A model generated the notes under the pieces. That model was not told the origin of the DNA and searched no databases. It worked only from the letters and a program-made list of their open reading frames with translations. 64,000 nt of DNA from Metridium senile (lineage: Eukaryota; Cnidaria; Anthozoa; Actiniaria; Metridiidae), in NCBI GenBank assembly GCA_949775045.1, contig OX459095.1, forward strand, positions 30,531,064-30,595,063, given 5' to 3'. This document shows, piece after piece, positions 1-16,302 of the stretch; the first letter of the stretch is position 1, and each line of letters starts with the position of its first letter. A program made the position numbers and the translations under genes.

Positions 1-628
1 CGATATTGCGGTATTCAAATAATATGCGGTGTGCGGTATTCATACATTTAGGCCTTGGTATTCGGTGAAAAAAACGAGAAAACGAGAAGTACATTTTAAT
101 AATCGTCTACTCTACTGACAGTTATCCACTTAAAGGTCAGCGATACATTACAAACATATTATTTTTTCATGAAAACTTAGTTTTTAATTTAAAACGGCTA
201 TTTTTGAATTTTCGTTGCGGTATCGGTATTTTGATAAATTTAGTTGCGTTATTCGGTATTTGCCCATTTTTTATGCGGTATTGTGGTATCCAGACCCCCC
301 TTACTCCCCCCTCTATTATTGAAAGGCAACACCAGCAATGCAGCGGAAGAAAAACGTGATTATAATGAGTTGTTACACTGCTATCAATGTTCTACTGGCA
401 TGGGTGCCTGTACACATTGTGTCCCTCTGTGGTATTGCATGTCCTGTCTGTTTGTTTGTCAGCTTCTGTCTGTTCGTCCGTTATTCTTTTAGCTTGTTTA
501 CTGTCTGTCTGTCGTTCTTTCTAAATCCAAAGCAAGCCAGATCCCCACCCAACCTATCTGTACTTCTCAATCTAGATCTGTCTATCTGTTTTAATAGATG
601 CCTTTGTGCCTGTACGACCTATACCAAC

Positions 629-1244
629 CTAAAGTTAATCCACAACAGACCAGCTGTTAAGACCCCAAGCCATCCTTTAGCTTTGAATCCTTGATCGACC
701 ATGACAGGGACAATAGGAATGTCCTGTGCATCAGCGTAATTCAGCTCTTTCTTGCAATTCTTTGAATCCTAAATACCAAAACAATCCATCTGTTTATGGT
801 AGAAATTGACTGGTTTGATTGAGTAATTGATTTTACCGAATATTTCTCCGTCATGAAACAGCATACAACTCCAGCGTTGTCCACACCTTGAGCCATACTG
901 AAAATAAACAGAACAGATGTTATAACTGACAAGTGTAATTACTGTATTTACTCGAATAAGCGCCGCGGCGCAAAAATTCAAACAAATTGTAATTCAAATT
1001 AAACCAATTTAAATTACAATAGTTACCCCCAAAACAGAAGGCATTATGGTTATTGTGAAAGTAGAGGGTAAGACGGAATTACTAAGTATTGTTGAGAATA
1101 TGCATACCTGTCATTGATATTTCCTTTCACTCCACCTTTAATATCCATCCATGCTCTTAACCCTTGGGATTGCATTGCATTGTAGACCTTTTCTACCAAC
1201 TTCTGGTTGTCCCAATTATAGGACAGCATTACATGTTTAGGCAT
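629..1244 (-). CDS. TIR-domain protein, copy A (partial, 3' part outside window)
   Basis: Second, nearly identical copy of the TIR gene at 5366-9702. Three exons are visible: 1108-1252 (ATG at 1244), 837-897 and 629-768, all with GT/AG borders and continuous phase. Together they encode a whole TIR domain of about 112 residues: start MPKHVMLSYNWD, a WMDIKGG stretch, and NCKKEL, whose Glu (residue 74) matches the catalytic Glu position of NAD-cleaving TIR domains such as SARM1. One visible change from the other copy is Gln instead of Glu at residue 49 (MAQGVDN). The last visible donor (AG at 629, then gttggt) leads to exons left of base 1, so linker and beta-trefoil cannot be checked. The annotated start is the first ATG of the first TIR exon; an upstream leader exon may precede it. 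NADase activity is inference from one motif. Confidence 0.75.
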
Positions 1245-1370
1245 GATGACCACTAAAGTAATAGGGGAGGGGAGGGCAAAATGAGTTAAACATTCTAAAG
1301 CAAGAATATATATATAGCGGTTTCAAAAGAGGTTGATGAGGGTTTTGTTGCATGCTGCATAAGTGCTTAC

Positions 1371-1430
1371 CAAGCTTGAATATCTTATATTCATATGTAG
1401 ATAACTGATGTCAGCACAGAAAACAATATG
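1371..1430 (-). other. Possible leader exon of TIR copy A
   Basis: A stretch conserved between the two TIR copies (compare 9817-9872) has an acceptor (ttttccag) and a donor (gtaagc) in both. In the phase that joins the TIR exon it reads ..EYKIFK.., but the two copies differ by 4 nt upstream of that and this copy carries an in-frame TGA. It is therefore more likely a 5' untranslated exon or the end of a leader than coding sequence. Confidence 0.35.
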
Positions 1431-2013
1431 CTGGAAAACCCTGCAGCCTGTCAGACAGAGGCGGTTTGGACAAATTCCATATTGTTGTATGCAACTTTTC
1501 GTAAAATCATATAATGTGGAATTTAATATTTAGAGGCTGATAATAATAATAAAAATCAGATCTGGGATATTTCGCTAATTTAGTTTATCTTTGTGAAACT
1601 GTAATCCGATTCAAAGCATAACAAACAATAGAACATTTATTTTAAGTTTCGGTTGCCAGAAGCACGGTACGAGTAATTTCATTGGACTAAAGTTTTGCTT
1701 GAAAATTTTTCGCGGTCTTTGGCAAGAACAAAAGAATCGTGACGTCATTTGTTCTTCCCGAATTGGCATACTCCCGGACTGAGTATAGGGCCGTTAAACT
1801 TTGTCGATTTTCGTATGTTTTTTTTGTAGACTTAAAGAATTGGTCACATTCGAAATTCGAAATCAGTCGCGTAAGAAATTAATCTTTTATCAAAAATCGT
1901 AATAACGGCCAGGTAAAAATCTTGTATGCTGAGACTGATATGGAGTACATTGACTTGATATTTAGATTTCATGATTTCAATGAATTTACCAAAATGAAGT
2001 CGTTTCGAACGGT

Positions 2014-2173
2014 TAGCCTGCGTAGCAAGCGTTTCTTTTTTTGGGGGGAACGGGAAAAAGCTGTTTTGGGATAGCTGTGTTACCGTTATGGCCGCGCGAA
2101 ACCTAAGACGAGTGATTATCCCAAAACAACTTTTTCCTGTTTCCCCAAAGAAACGCTTGCTACACTACGGCTA
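2014..2173. mobile_element. MITE, TAGCCTGCGTAGCAAGCG family
   Basis: A near-palindrome of 160 bp. The left end TAGCCTGCGTAGCAAGCG is mirrored at the right by a diverged copy (cgcttgctacactacggcta). A better preserved member with a target duplication lies at 47301-47560. It carries no coding capacity. Confidence 0.7.
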
Positions 2174-2430
2174 CCAACGGTCAAATTGATCGATAAAACC
2201 GCTAACTCAGACTTTTGTAAATAACTCAAAAAAGAAAAATCGCAGCAACTTTTTAATATTTTCCATGATTAGAACACAACATCGGATGTGTGGAGAGTAA
2301 AAACAGTATGTTCCTCAAAAACAACTTTGCAAAATTTCAACGACTTCTACATACCTTGGTACTTAATGTTCTGTGATAGAGAAAAAACACTGAAATAATT
2401 GTTTTTACTTTGTCATAGGGCATAGTCATT

Positions 2431-2880
2431 TAGTGACTATTATAACTATCAAATACAATTAAAGTTGTAGAGCGAAAACACTATATGCATGAAATAAAAT
2501 AAAATTGCCTTTGTGTAAAAGTCCCTATTTATAGACTATTAGTCACTATCAAATACAAGTAAAGTTGTAGAGCGAAAACACTATATGCATGAAATAAAAT
2601 AAAATTGCCTTTGTGTAAAAGTTCCTATTTATAGACTATTAGTCACTATTAAATACAAGTAAAGAGCGAAAACACTATATGCATGAAATAAAATAAAATT
2701 GCCTTTGTGTAAAAGTTCCTATTTATAGACTATATTAGTCACTATCAAATACAAGGTAAAGTAAAGTTAAAGTTGTAGAGCAAAAACACTATATGCATGA
2801 AATAAAATAAAATTGCCTTTGTGTAAAAGTTCCTATTTATAGACTATTAGTCACTACCAAATACAAGTAAAGTTGTAAAG
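2431..2880. repeat. Tandem repeat, about 100-bp unit, 4-5 copies
   Basis: Units beginning agtcactatcaaatacaag recur at about 2541, 2641, 2737 and 2849, with a diverged first unit at about 2440. Each contains gagcgaaaacactatatgca and gcctttgtgtaaaagt. Unit lengths differ by small indels. There is no ORF; it lies upstream of TIR copy A, inside its presumed 5' intron. Confidence 0.85.
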
Positions 2881-3060
2881 AAGAATTGTTTCCTTTTGTA
2901 TTTGATGTTTCTGGTTGAGTAATAGTCACTAAATAAAGACTATTTGTTAGTAATTATTTTTTTCTATTTCATGGTTTTAGTGTTTTCGCTCTAACGAGGT
3001 GTTGTTTCCTTTTGTATTTCAGCACTTTATATACCTAGTCCCTAAATAGAAACAATTAGT

Positions 3061-3216
3061 TAGATTGGTTTTCATTTAACCCGTGAAACAAAGTGTAATA
3101 GCTAAAGCGTAATAGATCGTAATAGTCATGTAAAGACAATAAAATACAAAACAACCAAAGTGTAATAGTGTGTAATACGCTAATGTGTGTTTCACGGGTT
3201 AATGAAAACCACTCTA
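3061..3216. mobile_element. MITE with GAGTGGTTTTCATTAACCC ends
   Basis: Inverted ends: agattggttttcatttaacc at the left and ggttaatgaaaaccactcta at the right, about 155 bp apart. The interior is built of repeated gtaatag motifs. A longer member with the same ends is at 37036-37446. The family probably inserts at TA. Confidence 0.65.
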
Positions 3217-3765
3217 GTAACCGATTTTGTTTTTATTTATGGTTTTAGAGTTTTCGCTCTAGCTGCAAACTCGACTATTAGCTTCTATTTACTGCTAATT
3301 ATAATTGATTCTACTATCAACAAAATTGAGGCAGCACTCATTAAACGTCAGTTACACTATAGTTGTATATTTTAGACTGTGTTGAACTTACAACTCCTCA
3401 TTAATTTTTCAGTTACATTTTTCGAATATTTTATATTTATACTTGCGCTTTGATCGATCGTGCGAGCAAAATTATCCATTATCAAGAAGTTTGGTAAACT
3501 TTGTTCAAACATTAAAAATAATAAACAAGTAATCTATATCCATTTGTTCTATAAACCGCTGCGGCTGTACTTGAAGAATAATTTTGTAATATTTTCAATG
3601 AAGCTAGTTTTAAATTTGGATAACTTTATCTCGAAAACTCCAGCTGCTTGAAATTGAACCAACCACTGAAAATGTTATCGTTGTAAAGACTCAAATACAT
3701 ATCTCCTACTAACACATAACTAAATTGTTTTTCGTTACTAGCTATGATTATATAATATCACTTAC

Positions 3766-3900
3766 CTTATAATTTACAAGTGTTCTTATGACTCTAACAC
3801 TTAGAAAGCTCTGATACAGTTCTGAAAAGCGGAAAAAATGTTCCCGTGTTCTTGCCAGCTTAGTGTATCAATTCAACGCTCCGAAGCGTTAAGCATATCA
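3766..3900 (-). other. Putative 5' non-coding exon of TIR copy A
   Basis: The 3.4-3.9 kb and 13.2-13.76 kb regions are diverged copies of each other, each about 2.6 kb upstream of a TIR exon once the foldback insertion is discounted. Both keep a strong minus-strand donor (AAG|gtaagtgatatta) at 3766 here and 13597 there. This suggests a conserved first non-coding exon and promoter. The 5' limit is arbitrary. Confidence 0.35.
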
Positions 3901-4440
3901 AAGTCACATATAAGCCTAAATGGGTTCCATCAGTCACGTCACGCAACTGAGATCAAGTCATAGACACACTTAATTTTGTACTTTTTCCTATTTTTTGGTA
4001 CTTTCGCTTATAATTCTGCCATAGGTACCTACAGATTCTAAACTTTGTTTTCTGAGGTCTTCATTTTATATTATTTTTAGTTGCAGAATGAAATATTTCT
4101 CGCGGGATTTTTGGAGTTTAGGTTGACAATTAATGTTGATCTCCCGTAAGGGGGGGGGGGGGGGCACCCTTATAAATGTAGGGGGGGGGGGTCCTCGTCC
4201 GAAATTCTAAAAATGGCCCCTAAAAGGGAACTATATTTTGAGATGATGGGCGCGTGCTCAACCGAGGTTGAGATTTGCCTATCCATGCGAGCTACCATGT
4301 GATGCGTTTGGTCCTAAAACTAAAAAGTGCATGCTCAGACGTGAAAAGTACCGCCAAATATGAAAAAGATAATAATTTTGCCGCAATTTGATATCTATTC
4401 AATGTTGTACATGCAAACGCGCAAGATGATTTCGAAAGCT

Positions 4441-4585
4441 AGGGAGAGCCTACGTAGCAAGCAGTTGATGTAATGTATTCATAAAAATACAATGCATCAC
4501 ACGTAATACAATAGATAGAACGACAATAGAATACAATAGATTTTGTGCATACATTACATCAACTGAGTGCTATGTAGGCTCTCCC
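4441..4585. mobile_element. MITE with GGGAGAGCCTACGTAGCA ends
   Basis: The left end gggagagcctacgtagca is mirrored by tgctatgtaggctctccc at the right. A second inner inverted pair (agttgatgtaatgta / tacattacatcaact) continues the stem. The 145-bp interior is rich in caatagaatacaatag. No ORF. Confidence 0.75.
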
Positions 4586-4748
4586 GATTTTGAAACGGGG
4601 CAAGTAGCCCAAAAGGTTATGATTTACAGAGTTTTACGTAAGAAATAAAAAAGGAAACTTGAATCAGCGAATGTGATCATGATTTAAAATATTTTATTTA
4701 TACAGCTTTTTTATTAATACGATTTCAAAGATGATACTGGAGATTTTG

Positions 4749-5169
4749 TTAAGGCCGGTACACAAGAGGGAGTTTACTCCCGCAACACGCTCCCGCAACA
4801 TGCTCCTGGGTTATTTTGCAAGACCACTACACACTAGGGAATTAACGGAGGGAGCGAAACGATACAAACAACCCGACGGCGGAGCATGGGAACTAGGTTA
4901 AATCAAACATTTTGATTGGCCAACTGGAGAAAGGTTGTTGCGCGGCAGAAAAGTTTCAGTACACACGATAAGCTTGCTCCCTCATATTTTTAAAACCAGT
5001 TCAATATGAGGGAGCAAAACCCGGGAGCTAAATGTTTGTTGCGCAATTTTTTTTTTTTGCGTGAAATCGTTGGTACACACGAGGGAGCTTTGCTCCGGGA
5101 GCATGTTGCAGGAGCATGTTGCAGGAGTGTGTTGCGGGAGCAAGCTCCCTCGTGTGTACCGGCCTTTAA
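4749..5169. mobile_element. MITE with AAGGCCGGTACACACGAGGG ends
   Basis: A 420-bp element. The left end aaggccggtacacaagaggg is mirrored by ctcgtgtgtaccggcctt at the right, flanked by TTAA-like bases on both sides. Internal repeats of gggagcatgttgc form the stem, and the two antisense ORFs in it simply follow these arms. It lies just downstream of the stop of the complete TIR gene. Confidence 0.75.
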
Positions 5170-5365
5170 GAAGATTTTGAAAGAATCGGGGATGAATTTT
5201 AACAAGACTATTAAGGCCAAGGTTGAAGTCAAAATTGGTGTATTATGATTGAAAAGCCACACACAACTGAGTTTTAAAGCTTTAGTAGAACATCACTTCA
5301 GCCTTCTTCATCACAAGGAATGCTTTATTAATTTTGTATCATGCAATCAGACAGAGTATATAATC

Positions 5366-9702
<4,337 letters not shown>

Positions 9703-9816
9703 GATGACCACTAAAGTAATAGGGGAGGGGAGGGCAAAATGAGTTTAACATTCTAAAGCAAGAATATATAGCGGTTTCAAAAGAGGTTGATGAAGGTTTT
9801 GCTGCTTGTTGCTTAC

Positions 9817-9872
9817 CAGGCTTGAATATCTTATACTCATATGTAAATAATATCAGCACAGAACAAAATATG
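9817..9872 (-). other. Possible leader exon of TIR copy B
   Basis: Counterpart of 1371-1430: acceptor tttcccag, donor G|gtaagc, 56 nt. In the joining phase it ends EYKIFKP, so the full protein could extend N-terminally through a Val split codon to VIMPKHVM. There is no in-frame ATG in this exon, and the copy-A version is frame-broken. MPKHVM in the next exon is therefore taken as the start. Confidence 0.35.
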
Positions 9873-10010
9873 CTGGGAAAGCCTGCAGACAGATTTCGGA
9901 AAATATTATAAAATCATAATTATAATTAAAAAACTCATTAATAATTCATAAGCCTTTAGTCCAATCATTTGGACCAATTTGGTCACATATGCATGAGGTT
10001 TTAAACCTAA

Positions 10011-10125
10011 TAAAGCACTCTCATTAGTATTCTATAAAGACACACGTATCTTTATGATAAAGACACATGTGTCTTTATCATAAAGACACATATAGAAACT
10101 AATGAAAGGCTTTATCAGGTATAAA
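10011..10125. repeat. Inverted repeat with ATAAAGACACA units
   Basis: The stem ctcattagtattctataaag faces its complement (tatagaaactaatga) around three copies of ataaagacacaygt. An outer pair (aagcctttagtccaatca / ataaagcctctagtcaatca) and ttggaccaatttggtca-like motifs extend it. Probably a small nested MITE in the TIR 5' intron. Confidence 0.55.
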
Positions 10126-10351
10126 GCCTCTAGTCAATCATGTGACCTTCACTGGTCCAAGTAATTGGACCAACATGATCCAGAGAGGCTCTTCCTACTG
10201 ACAACTACAAGTCCTGTTTTCAATGTGGGACGTAAATTAGAGAATCTTGCGCACGATCAGAAGGTTATGAGCGGTTCGTTATCACATTTTGTGTATTTTT
10301 CAATGTTTTATTTGAATTTTTTGTTTTATATTGATGGATTTTTTTAAGCCA

Positions 10352-10450
10352 TTTAAAAAACTCGCAGGAAGTGTTTTATCAAGTATGAAAAACCCTCGGC
10401 TACGCCTCGGGTTTTTATACTTGATAAAACACTCCTGCTCGTTTTTTAAA
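10352..10450. mobile_element. MITE hairpin, CGAGCAGGAGTGTTTTATCA family
   Basis: An almost perfect hairpin: aaactcgcaggaagtgtttt and its complement ending cctgctcgttttttaaa, with loop ccctcggctacgcctcggg. Related hairpins lie at 37953-38084 and 59659-59756. Confidence 0.8.
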
Positions 10451-10809
10451 TATTATTTATAATTTAATATTATAATATAAAAATATCAATTTAATTTTCA
10501 GAAGCTGATAATAATTAATTGGTAATAAAAATCAGATCTGGGATATTTCGCTAAATGAATTAACATCATCCAGAGTGCATTGCGGGCTTGGTATGCATAT
10601 GCAACATGCAATAAGCAACAACACCTTGTAAACCTTTTTGGAAATAGCTGTATAAAAGCATTGGCGTCATGAATCTCGTCTCAAATATTCAAGTTTGCCT
10701 ATATAATAACAATATAGGTGATATATGTATTGCGCTATTAAATCTTTTGTGACCATGCAGCTGTTTGTCTATAATTGTCCAACATGGCGGGGGCTTCGAA
10801 TATATTCTA

Positions 10810-12254
10810 AGGTGGCTCGACCCAATAATTTTTCGCGAGTACCGTCCGCATTTGAAGCTCCAGTATAAAAACGCGTTGGGTTCGATTTCAAATCCACTTG
10901 AACACATTTCTTTCATAAAGACTGAATTATGATTTAGGATGTTTTTTTGAAAAATCGGACATAATTTTAATTGATTATTACAAAATATATGTTTTAGCCT
11001 TGAGTCCAATATTAGCCTTTAAAAGTCATTTTCTAGCAAAATGCTTCATGCTGCTTACACCTTGAATATTTGTTCCCAGTTGTGGAAAGTTTTATCAAAA
11101 TTTATAAGGTGGATTGCAAGATATCGAGGATTGTTTAAATAAAGCGGATAATTTACGCAAAATCTAAACAATAGATTTTGCATCGAAATATTTATTATTT
11201 CTTGGGTATCTGTTAGCAAAAGTCATCGTTCGTTCTTTTCTCCTATATCTCTTGCTCACTTTATGGCAATTAGATAGCAATCGAGCCATACGATCTTCTC
11301 AAAACGTAAAATATATGAGCCGGACCAAAAATCCAATGTTTACTTTTTTTCGCGGTTTTGTATACAATTTCACAAAAATGCAAAACTCGTAAAACTCGTC
11401 TATTTGTTTTTAATAAAACTTTATGAGGGCTTCAAGCTATTAATGTTTCGTAAAGTCTCTGATTTTCATGTTCATTGGGTAGTTTTAAAGGTATCTAATG
11501 TAGACGCAAAGTTGAGTAATATTGAGATACTGCTCAAAGATGTGGTGCTCGGGGAGTTCTATTGTTTGATGTTTGGCACAACAAGACATTCCTTCACACC
11601 ATTTGCACTTCGGAAATGATTCGTAGGGCAGCCAAGTGCGGTAAAATCATGCAAAAGGTGTGAAGGAATGTCTTGTTGTGCCAAACATCAAACAATAGAA
11701 CTCCCCGAGCACCACATCTTTGAGCAGTATCTCAAAAAAAGTAAACATTGGATTTTTGGTCCGGCTCATATATTTTACGTTTTGAGAAGATCGTATGGCT
11801 CGATTGCTATCTAATTGCCATAAAGTGAGCAAGAGATATAGGAGAAAAGAACGAACGATGATTTTTGCTAACAGATACCCAAGAAATAATAAATATTTCG
11901 ATTTTGCGTAAATTATCCGCTTTATTTAAACAATCCTCGATATCTTGCAATCCACCTTATAAATTTTGATAAAACTTTCCACAACTGGGGGCAAATATTC
12001 AAGGTGTAAGCAGCATGAAGCATTTTGCTAGAAAATGACTTTTAAAGGCTAATATTGGACTCAAGGCTAAAACATATATTTCGTAATAATCAATTAAAAT
12101 TATGTCCGATTTTTCAAAAAAACATCCTAAATCATAATTCAGTCTTTATGAAAGAAATGCGTTCAAGTGGATTTGAAATCGAACCGAACGCGTTTTTATA
12201 CTGGAACTTCAAATGCGGACGGTACTCGCGAAAAATTATTGGGTCGAGCCACCT
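10810..12254. mobile_element. 1.45-kb foldback element with TA target duplication
   Basis: Long inverted arms of about 520-540 bp (10810-11349 and 11734-12254) begin AGGTGGCTCGACCC and end in its complement, flanked by TA on both sides, as in Tc1/mariner insertions. Inside, a second inverted pair (about 11519-11606 and 11650-11733) continues the stem. Only 11350-11518 on the left side lacks a partner. ORFs on both strands mirror the arms; no transposase is seen. It sits in the 5' intron region of TIR copy B, and the matching interval of copy A lacks it. Confidence 0.85.
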
Positions 12255-12315
12255 TAAACAGCAAAGTTTTAACAAATAAATATACAGTAGAAAAAAAAAG
12301 AGGTGGGTGGGGGTC

Positions 12316-12660
12316 GTACTGGTCTGTTGTGGACTTTAGGTTGGTTTAGATAGGTACAACGTATACTTATATGCACAAAAACAAAACTATAGAAGGACAA
12401 ACAGACAGATCTAGACTTGCAATAGGAGAAGGACAGAAATACATCATTCAAAGCTAGAGGATGGGTAGGGTTCTTATAACAGCTGGTCTGTTGTGGATTG
12501 TGGTTGATATAGGTACAACATATACAGGCACAAAGGCATCTATAAGGACAGACACACAGAACTAGACCGTCAAGAGGAGACAGGCAGACAGACAGACTGT
12601 TCTAGACCGATAATGACAGACAGATTGTTGTGGATTTAGTAAGAAAGACAACAAATAAAA
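12316..12660 (+). pseudogene. Inverted fragments of TIR exon-3 tail and intron 3
   Basis: Two diverged plus-strand copies (near 12316 and 12470) of the TIR exon-3 end, recognisable by ctggtctgttgtgga, followed by gataggtacaac and gacagacagatctag-type intron sequence. Orientation is opposite to the gene. No reading frame survives. They look like decayed, inverted pieces of the repeats in intron 3 (8028-8214). Confidence 0.6.
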
Positions 12661-13596
12661 CAATACATTTGAAGCAATAATAGTTCTTAGAAGAATTAGA
12701 ATTATACAGTGAAGAAACACGACTTACAATTGTGAAGCTATAATTGTATCACCTTGGCAACGGCAATGACAATGGTACATATATCTAAGAAGACACGCTA
12801 GGGATACAGACTTTGCTACACATTCCTAGCTTAGTTATAAATCGTTCGTTTCTATAATAATTAAGGCAGTACTTCTTCAGTACTGCTGAAGAACAGCGCT
12901 AGAAATAGACTACAAATGTTCATAAAAATTTGTACAATAATATATTGAAATTTGTATAAATATTTATTTGCATAACTGCCTTGACACCATGCCAAGCGAG
13001 CTCATTTCACTCATTAAAGATTCTTTCATTCGAAAGTATATAAAAATATCTAAAATATTGTATTGCATGGTTAGAAAGGACAACACGAAAGATTGATTCG
13101 CAAAATATTACCGTTTAAAGAAATCACACCAAAATCATCCATAAGTTTGACAGCAATTGTTAACTGATGAATAAACTTGTTGTAAATTTTAGATTGTTTT
13201 GAGCTTAAAGCTCTTCATTTTTCCGTTAAGTTTTTCGAATTCTTATATTTTATATATACTGATTCTTTCGCTATCATTGCACTGCAGCGAAATTATCCAT
13301 TATCAAGAAGTTTGTCAGACTTCATTAATTAAATATAATAAACAAGTAATACACATTCATTTATTCTACACTGAAACCGCTGCGGCTGTACTCGTAGAAT
13401 GTAATTTTGTAATATTTTTAGTGAAGCTAAGGCTAGCTTTAAATTTGAATAAATTTAGTCTTGAAAACTCCAGCTTTACTGAACCAACGACTGAAAATGT
13501 TATCGTTGTATAAAGACTCAAAACTTAACTTACATCTTCTATCACACATAACTACAAACAATCTTTTCGATACAATGATTATATAATATCACTTAC
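12660..13596. other. No gene seen; shared upstream block begins at about 13180
   Basis: From 12660 to 13180 nothing recognisable is seen. From about 13180 the sequence is a diverged copy of 3380-3760 (shared aaattatccattatcaagaa, ccgctgcggctgtact and ctgaaaatgttatcgttgta). This marks the duplicated upstream region of the two TIR genes. Confidence 0.6.
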
Positions 13597-13760
13597 CTTT
13601 AGTTATTTACAAGTATTCTAAGTACTCTAAAACTTAGAATTTAGTTTTGTAAAATATAAGGTTTTTATTGCAGAGAGCTCCACAGTTTTGAAGAGCTGCA
13701 AAACGTTCCTGTTCTTGCTAGCTTGGTGTTTGAAAATTCAACGCTTCAAAGCGTCAATCT
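13597..13760 (-). other. Putative 5' non-coding exon of TIR copy B
   Basis: Partner of 3766-3900. It keeps the minus-strand donor (AAAG|gtaagtgatatta) and the upstream motif caagctagcaagaacagga-like, ending near the shared gacgctttgaagcgttga palindrome. If real, the first intron spans 13.6 to 9.9 kb and contains the foldback element. Confidence 0.35.
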
Positions 13761-14908
13761 ACAGGGGTTATAGACAGTACAAATTTGCATCACAAAGAAC
13801 CGGATTTTTTCTTTGCTTTGTACTGGCTATTCGTATATTCTTTTATTTGACAAATCACAATAAAAAGAATAGAAAATGTTCAAGCCGGATTACAATAGCA
13901 TAAAAACATAAATAAAATATATCTAAATGACATAAAAACTGAAATTTACAATTTGAAATCTTGGTGCAAAATAAGATAAAAAAAAATAATTAAAAAAAGA
14001 AAAAAAAAGAAAAAGAAATAAAAACAAGGAATGTGTTAATGGCTAAATCTATTTATTCTTTGGGGAATTTACCTTTCTTTCTATCGATAACTTAATAAAC
14101 TAAGCTTAACATTAATTTTTTCATTTTTCAAAATGAAATCGAAGAAAGTTGTATTTGTCAAATTGTTTTACCCGAATTTTCGAGAAAATCGCATATCACA
14201 TTAGAAACTCGCACTCCGATTGGTCCGAGAAGACGAATCTGCGACGTAGATAGCGAAGGAATCCAACGCTGTTTATAGAGCTGAATTCAATGAAAAATCA
14301 TGGATCCCGCACAAATAAATGTTGTTTTCGTCTTATTTTTGCTTGATTTGCTTAACATATGACATTAAAAAAGAGCAAAAAAGATGATTAGTGCACAAAA
14401 AATATAAATGCAAATAGCTAACTTTATTGAAAAGCGAATTCTGCTTCAAAACTGGTGAACAGTATTTGACCGCAGTCTGAAAAGCTGAATTCAATGAAAA
14501 ATCAGGAAGCCCGCGCTTTGTTTGTCTTTCCCGAGTCAACCAATTCCCCAGTCATTCAATTAATTTTTCTTAAAAATATGTTGGTATGGGATTCAAGAGA
14601 AGTTCATTGAATTTTTTTCTAAAATTGCATGCGAAAAGCCACAGGAATCCCATCCGCCCGCATCCAATTCAAACAAATATACCACAGGAACCCCACCCGG
14701 GCGCTCAAAGAAGAAATAAAAATCAACAAAATGGCGCGCGCTAAAAAATAATATTATTCACTTTAAAAAAATCCCAGATAGAATAGTTGGGCTGCCTGTG
14801 TCCATCACTGGTCTTTTGGACTGGCGCGAGTCAGGTTTTTTTGTCGCAGGATAGCGAAGATGAAACTGAAGTCTTCACCTTCGATTCGTCGCCTGAGCTG
14901 CTTTGATG
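13761..14908. other. Gene-free AT-rich stretch
   Basis: No exon with credible splice signals was seen on either strand. It contains a poly-purine run at 13976-14030 (aaaaaagaaaaaaaaagaaa type) and short CG-bearing unique sequence (14190-14300, 14630-14720). The two occurrences of gctgaattcaatgaaaaatca at 14279 and 14484 are a short direct repeat. Confidence 0.5.
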
Positions 14909-15234
14909 AACACAGCGATCAAACGACTACGCATGCGCGAAAAAACAAGTAAAATGATTGAGCACCAACTTCGTTCCCAGGCTTAATTTTCGCACAGACT
15001 CTATTAACAACAATGGATTGGACGACTTTCATCGCTTTTTTCTCAAAATATAAACAAAAATACAAAAGTATAGACTCATGGTAGCTTTAAAATATAACAA
15101 AGGTTATGTACACGAAACTTCAAGCTTATATATTCAGGGGATTTCTTATAAATCGACTTCAAACACTTTTACAATCCAAAATTTAGCGATGTGAAAATTT
15201 TGCCACGCATGCGTAGTCGTTTGACCGCTGTGTT
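14909..15234. mobile_element. Mutator-type MITE with 9-bp target duplication
   Basis: Inverted ends AACACAGCGATCAAACGACT and its complement ending CCGCTGTGTT, 326 bp. The element is flanked on both sides by GCTTTGATG (14900-14908 and 15235-15243). A 9-bp duplication is the usual signature of Mutator-like transposases. No coding capacity. Confidence 0.85.
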
Positions 15235-15263
15235 GCTTTGATGTCTTGGTGGAACCGTCACAA

Positions 15264-15326
15264 CCAACCTCGTTCCCAGGGCCTTTTTCCTAAGGGAGAA
15301 AAAAAAAGGCCCTGGGAACGAGGTTG
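15264..15326. mobile_element. Small hairpin, AACCTCGTTCCCAGGGCC
   Basis: A near-perfect hairpin: aacctcgttcccagggcctt against aaggccctgggaacgaggtt. Fragments of the same sequence occur near 14970, 36010-36060 and 46145, so this is a dispersed family. Confidence 0.8.
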
Positions 15327-16302
15327 CGTCACATCAGCCTTTTTTCGAATAATTCCTCTTTATTGATTCTCTTAATAGCTGTTATTACAGTTACAATTAA
15401 AATAAAACAAAAATGACTTATTTACTCAACCCTGTTATTATACTGAAAGGCAAAAAAGTGTCTATTCAAAGAGAAATGTTTACGTCAGATGTTTATAAAA
15501 GATTTATTTACTCAGTTGCAGATCAGTTGGAAAGAAAATAATCTCATTAAGAAAGCGATTTGGAAAGTCGTCGGTGAATTTTAATATTAGATCTCTGGTG
15601 ATTTAAAAGTCATTTATACTAACAATCTATATGTTATAACACTGCGCAAAAAGCGGACTGTGATAATGTAATGTAATGTAAAATTATCACTTCTTATCTC
15701 AATAATTCAAAATAATTTCAAGGCAAAAAATGGTAATTTTTTATATATATATTTTTAACATATTTTTCTTTGTGTTAAGTTCTCTTCAAGAGCCAATGGC
15801 TGGCTTATCGAGGAAGATTACACTACAATGATTTATTAGTAAAAGGAAAAACAAAAACACGACAAAAACATTCAAGAAACAAAACATTTGTTCTTTATGA
15901 CTTGTTATTATCTAACTGTGAAAAACGTTTGAGGGGTGAATTTTAATATCAGATTTTTATCTATGGTGTGTAAAAGTCATTAACTTTTTTCTTCAGTTTA
16001 CAATGCAAATTAAACTTAAAAGGGCATTTTTTTCTTCCGATATTATCCAAAATCCCGAAAATAATACATTGTTATTTTTTACTGTAAAAAAAACGTTTGA
16101 AACGAGAAATTTGCATGGAATAAGATTTTTATCTCAGATGATTAAAAGCCTTTTACGGTAATAGATTTTTCCTGCATTTTTCTGAGGGTAATGTATTTCC
16201 AAGGTAACACATAATCTAGCTGAATCCTCTTTAAAAACATCATTTTGTAATAAGTCTCGCAGGATACAAAATTCACCCGTCACTTATATAACGTCAACAG
16301 AA
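15327..16302. other. No gene seen
   Basis: AT-rich unique sequence with scattered gattttgatct / taaaagtcatt motifs repeated about every 350 bp (15590, 15955, 16130), perhaps a decayed tandem repeat. No convincing exon. Confidence 0.45.

Noticed and set aside
338..410. Plus-strand NAAEEKRDYNEL-like peptide, repeated at 7740-7800
   Set aside because: Conserved between the two TIR copies, but only as part of duplicated intron DNA; no splice signals or extension found on either strand. Left unexplained.
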